Source: a virus. Taken from it: a stretch of DNA of 21,354 bases. The translations under genes were made by a program, and so were the position numbers. The first letter of the stretch is position 1. Every line of letters begins with the position of its first letter. Below are positions 18,390-21,354 of the stretch, piece after piece. Where the stretch lies: positions 1-21,354 of the IMG/VR virus record IMGVR_UViG_3300017763_000250; one strand, written 5' to 3'. The notes beneath the pieces are model-generated. The model had not been told where the DNA came from. It ran no database searches and saw nothing but the letters and a program-made list of their open reading frames with translations.

Positions 18390-21354
18390 ATGGCTGTAAT
18401 AAGACAAAGAACACAAGTTTTTAATCAGCCAGTAGGTATTGTGCAAACAAGAGCTGGCGCTCAAGAAGTAGGTGGAGCAATTAGTAGAGCAGCTAATACA
18501 ATGTCTCAGTTAGCTTATCGAGATGCGGCAGACGAAGCTCAGAAAAAAGGTATTGAGCTTGCTCAGGCTGTAGAAGAAAAAGGATTAAGAACTATTAATC
18601 CAGAAACAGGTAAGCCAGAAGCATACAAAGCACCATCAACATTTGGTCAAATTGCAGCTGAAGCATATCAAAGTGTTATTGATAAACGTTTTGAAGACTC
18701 AATGAATACTGAGCTTAGATTGAAGGCTCAAGAAATATCATTGAAGTTTCCATTTGCACCAGAGGCATATGATGAGGCTATGGATAGCTATATATCAGAA
18801 ATGTCTGAAAATGCTCAAGGAAAATATAAATCTTATATAGAAACTACTGGAACTAAGTATTTAGCTTTAACTAAATTAAATATTACAGAGCGTGTTTCTA
18901 CAAAAGCAAGGGAGGATGCAGCTAAATCAATAGGTGTTTCTGTAGATGCTAGTGCTGATAATGCTTATACACTTGCTCGAGCTGGTGGTTACAAAGCAAG
19001 AGAGAACGAAGAGCAAAGTGAAACAGATGTTATTCTTAATCGTGAGATAACAAATACTGTAAATGGTATTAACTCAGGTTTGGTTAATGTTGGCTCAGAT
19101 ACCATAGCAAAGCAAAAGATTAATGAAGCTATTGCTAGAGGTGCTGTAGAGCATCTTATGAGCAAAACTTATTCTTCATTGGAAAGAAACGCTATTGAGC
19201 TTGCTATTCGTACTCGTGGTGAAGTTACAGGTGCAGTTCCTCCAGATTTAAAAGATGATTTAAAAGAGCTTCTTAAATATGTTGAGCCATCAAATGTTGA
19301 GCGCGTTCTCAGTCATAGTTCAACTGTAGCTGCTGATTACAATGCTGTTGAACGAGATATTGCTGAAGTATTAAAAGATGATCTTGCTCAAAAATCAAGA
19401 GTTTCAGAACTTCAGTTTAGTGATAGTTTATTAGATTTTGGGACTCAAGCGACAGGTTTTGCTACACTTGGTTTTAGCTTTGAAAATCCAGTTGCTATTT
19501 CTTCAGTAATTAATCAAACTAATGATCTTTATAATACAATCAAAGATGCTGAAGAGGCAAGATTTAAGGCAGACCAAAGTTATACTAAAGCTGAGTTTGA
19601 ATCTAATCTTAAAGATGCTCGACAAGAAGCATTACGTCCATTTCTTATACAAGCTGCTGCACAAGGTAATGTAGAAGAGTTTCGTGTTGCTTTTAATACA
19701 CGCAATCCTGAAGACATGGCAAATTTAACTGCTGAACAAAAGCAAGTTATTAATGATATTTATAAATCAGATATGTTTAATGCTGGGGAAGATATTGGGT
19801 TTGTTCGTGAGGTTTTATCTGCATCTAAGAACGATTTAAGAATAGCTGCTGAACGTGAGAAGTTTAGATTTGAAATATCTCAATCAATTACTGAGGCAGG
19901 GGTTCTTGCTGAGACAGGTGGTTTGTCTGATAAGGCTTTTGATAATTTAGTAAAGACTGTTAAGAACAGCATTGGCTCAAATAAATTAACAGCAGATCAA
20001 GCTGAATCAGAAATAAACAGGCTAACTAAGCAACGCGCTTTAGGCTTAGTTGAGTCTTTTGCTAGATTTTCTACTTCTCGTGATTTAAATAATCTTGCAA
20101 CTTATATTGATAGTGGCGGTAAACGTACAGAAGGTATGTCTGAAGATATTATTAATGCTGGAAATACTATTCTTGAGAGAACAAAGGATGCTGAAGACAA
20201 ATCAAAGATAAGAGACTCTGTAGTAAGCAAAATTAATGGTTTAAAGTCTACGGTAGCTGCCGAAGAAAAAGAACTGGAAGATGCTATTGAGCTTAAGAAT
20301 AATCAAAAAAGGATTCTTAGTGGCGGTGGGAATGTTAACGATAAAAAGGATCGGGAATATTCTCAAGATATATTAGATGATAAAAGTATTGATATAGGTC
20401 AGTTTAATACATTTGATCCCACATTAAAAACTACTGTTATTTCCTTAATGCGTACTGCTGCGCCTCAAGGATATATTGATGAAATGGATAAACTTGCTTC
20501 TGGTTTAGACATAAAAAATGCGGATACATACCTTGATTTGTTTGCTATTCTTTCAAATGATCCTACAAAAACAGGATTATTTATTAATAGATTTGGTGAT
20601 GCTTTAGATCAAAAGACTGTTGAGTTGCTTAATGACGCAAACTCAATACGAACTGTAATTGGTGGTAATGCTAATGAAATTATAACAACATTAGTAGAAA
20701 GGCAAAATGATCCAAAGTCTAGTATTCAAATGGACTTAGTTTTAGGAGATAAAACACCAACGGAATATGCAACAGCTTATTTTGGAGGCGATCAGATTAT
20801 TGGTACTGAGTTGTCTTCTTCTGTTGAATATTTAGCAAGAAGTGGTAAAAGTGCAAAGCAAATTAATGCTAGATTAAAAACATTAAAAGACCAACATTAT
20901 CCTGAGTCTACTCATATTGTTGACCCAAGATTTCCTGCTGGTTCTATAAAAAGATCAAGATATGCTTTGGAAAAGCAATTCCCAGAAGAAGACGAAAGAA
21001 AAGCATTTGTTGCTTCTGTAGAAAGTCAACTTCCATCTGGCTATGCTCTTATTCCTAATTTAGATGCTGAAGACAAAAAAGTTTTCTTAGCTCCAGATGA
21101 AAGCACTGCTGGTGTTTTGTATTTTTCTTATTTTGTAGATGAAAATGAAGAGTTACGTCCATTAATATTTGAAAAAAATGGTGTGTCTACTTGGCCTACA
21201 TTTAGCAAAAAAGACATAAAAGATTATTACAAAAAGAAAGAAGCTGAAAATAAAGCTGAACTTGATACGTTAGAGCAAAAACAATCTAAAGGTTTTGCAT
21301 TACAACAAAAGATAAGGGATATGGACCCTAGCATTTCTGCTTTTACTAGAGGTC
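18390..21354 (+). CDS. Large internal virion (ejection) protein, T7 gp15-like; runs off the window
   Basis: Open from ATG 18390 to the window end: 988 residues and no stop, so incomplete. Opening MAVIRQRTQVFNQPVGIVQTRAGAQEVGGAISRAANTM, then long helical, Ala/Glu/Lys-rich regions (KYKSYIETTGTKYLALTKLNITERVSTKAREDAAK) and a late region with NAGNTILERTKDAEDK and DPKSSIQMDLVLGDK. No transglycosylase motif appears in the visible part. It follows the gp14-like gene as T7 gp15 does and is expected to span the periplasm during DNA ejection. The length already exceeds T7 gp15 (747 aa), so a gp15-gp16-type fusion is possible. AGGA precedes the ATG. Confidence 0.8.
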   Translation, partial: MAVIRQRTQVFNQPVGIVQTRAGAQEVGGAISRAANTMSQLAYRDAADEAQKKGIELAQAVEEKGLRTINPETGKPEAYKAPSTFGQIAAEAYQSVIDKRFEDSMNTELRLKAQEISLKFPFAPEAYDEAMDSYISEMSENAQGKYKSYIETTGTKYLALTKLNITERVSTKAREDAAKSIGVSVDASADNAYTLARAGGYKARENEEQSETDVILNREITNTVNGINSGLVNVGSDTIAKQKINEAIARGAVEHLMSKTYSSLERNAIELAIRTRGEVTGAVPPDLKDDLKELLKYVEPSNVERVLSHSSTVAADYNAVERDIAEVLKDDLAQKSRVSELQFSDSLLDFGTQATGFATLGFSFENPVAISSVINQTNDLYNTIKDAEEARFKADQSYTKAEFESNLKDARQEALRPFLIQAAAQGNVEEFRVAFNTRNPEDMANLTAEQKQVINDIYKSDMFNAGEDIGFVREVLSASKNDLRIAAEREKFRFEISQSITEAGVLAETGGLSDKAFDNLVKTVKNSIGSNKLTADQAESEINRLTKQRALGLVESFARFSTSRDLNNLATYIDSGGKRTEGMSEDIINAGNTILERTKDAEDKSKIRDSVVSKINGLKSTVAAEEKELEDAIELKNNQKRILSGGGNVNDKKDREYSQDILDDKSIDIGQFNTFDPTLKTTVISLMRTAAPQGYIDEMDKLASGLDIKNADTYLDLFAILSNDPTKTGLFINRFGDALDQKTVELLNDANSIRTVIGGNANEIITTLVERQNDPKSSIQMDLVLGDKTPTEYATAYFGGDQIIGTELSSSVEYLARSGKSAKQINARLKTLKDQHYPESTHIVDPRFPAGSIKRSRYALEKQFPEEDERKAFVASVESQLPSGYALIPNLDAEDKKVFLAPDESTAGVLYFSYFVDENEELRPLIFEKNGVSTWPTFSKKDIKDYYKKKEAENKAELDTLEQKQSKGFALQQKIRDMDPSISAFTRG

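Noticed and set aside
1-21354. CRISPR array, insertion sequence, integrase or attachment site
   Set aside because: No spaced direct repeats, transposase motifs, recombinase genes or tRNA-end duplications seen on either strand.

Overview
This window is a contiguous piece of a tailed-phage genome with T7-like (podovirus) virion architecture. The sequence is AT-rich and almost fully coding. Several small-protein families in it look like ones I know from marine podoviruses, which suggests a marine, probably alphaproteobacterial, host. That host assignment is inference; no host gene, tRNA or integrase is visible. The window cuts a holin gene at the left edge and a large virion gene at the right edge.

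Layout: (1) 1-618, plus strand: the end of a holin and an M15-type peptidase endolysin, i.e. the tail of the lysis/late operon. (2) 615-5930, minus strand: an early/middle operon read right to left. It begins with a coiled-coil hypothetical, then a run of small hypotheticals, a DnaJ-type zinc protein, two overlapping HTH proteins, a PD-(D/E)XK resolvase-like nuclease, two hypotheticals, then a YqaJ/lambda-type exonuclease, a single-strand annealing protein and an SSB-like protein ending in the DDAIPF tip. Two small genes follow a terminator. (3) 5931-6409: a divergent control region. It holds a GC-rich, strongly foldable element (about 5952-6089), a 15-bp palindrome, a G-tract and the promoter of the plus-strand operon. 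(4) 6410-10231: terminase small subunit, nine small mostly basic proteins, then terminase large subunit. (5) 10291-21354: portal-centred virion module in the order small MCFGPS protein, portal, Bbp19-like, scaffold, gp13-like, major capsid, small post-capsid protein, tail tubular A, tail tubular B, gp14-like and gp15-like internal virion proteins.

The operons converge at 615-618 and diverge around 6200. The early genes encode recombination (exonuclease, annealing protein, SSB, resolvase) plus regulation. No DNA or RNA polymerase, helicase or primase is visible here.

The most notable non-coding signals are: the three-way-junction-like fold upstream of the first early gene; three matching operators (TACTGCA-N4-TGCAGTA type) placed at three minus-strand promoters, one at the start of an HTH gene; and a repeated intergenic motif TTGTGCATTG found before the SSB-like gene, before the small-protein cluster and before the portal module, with a degenerate copy before the capsid gene.
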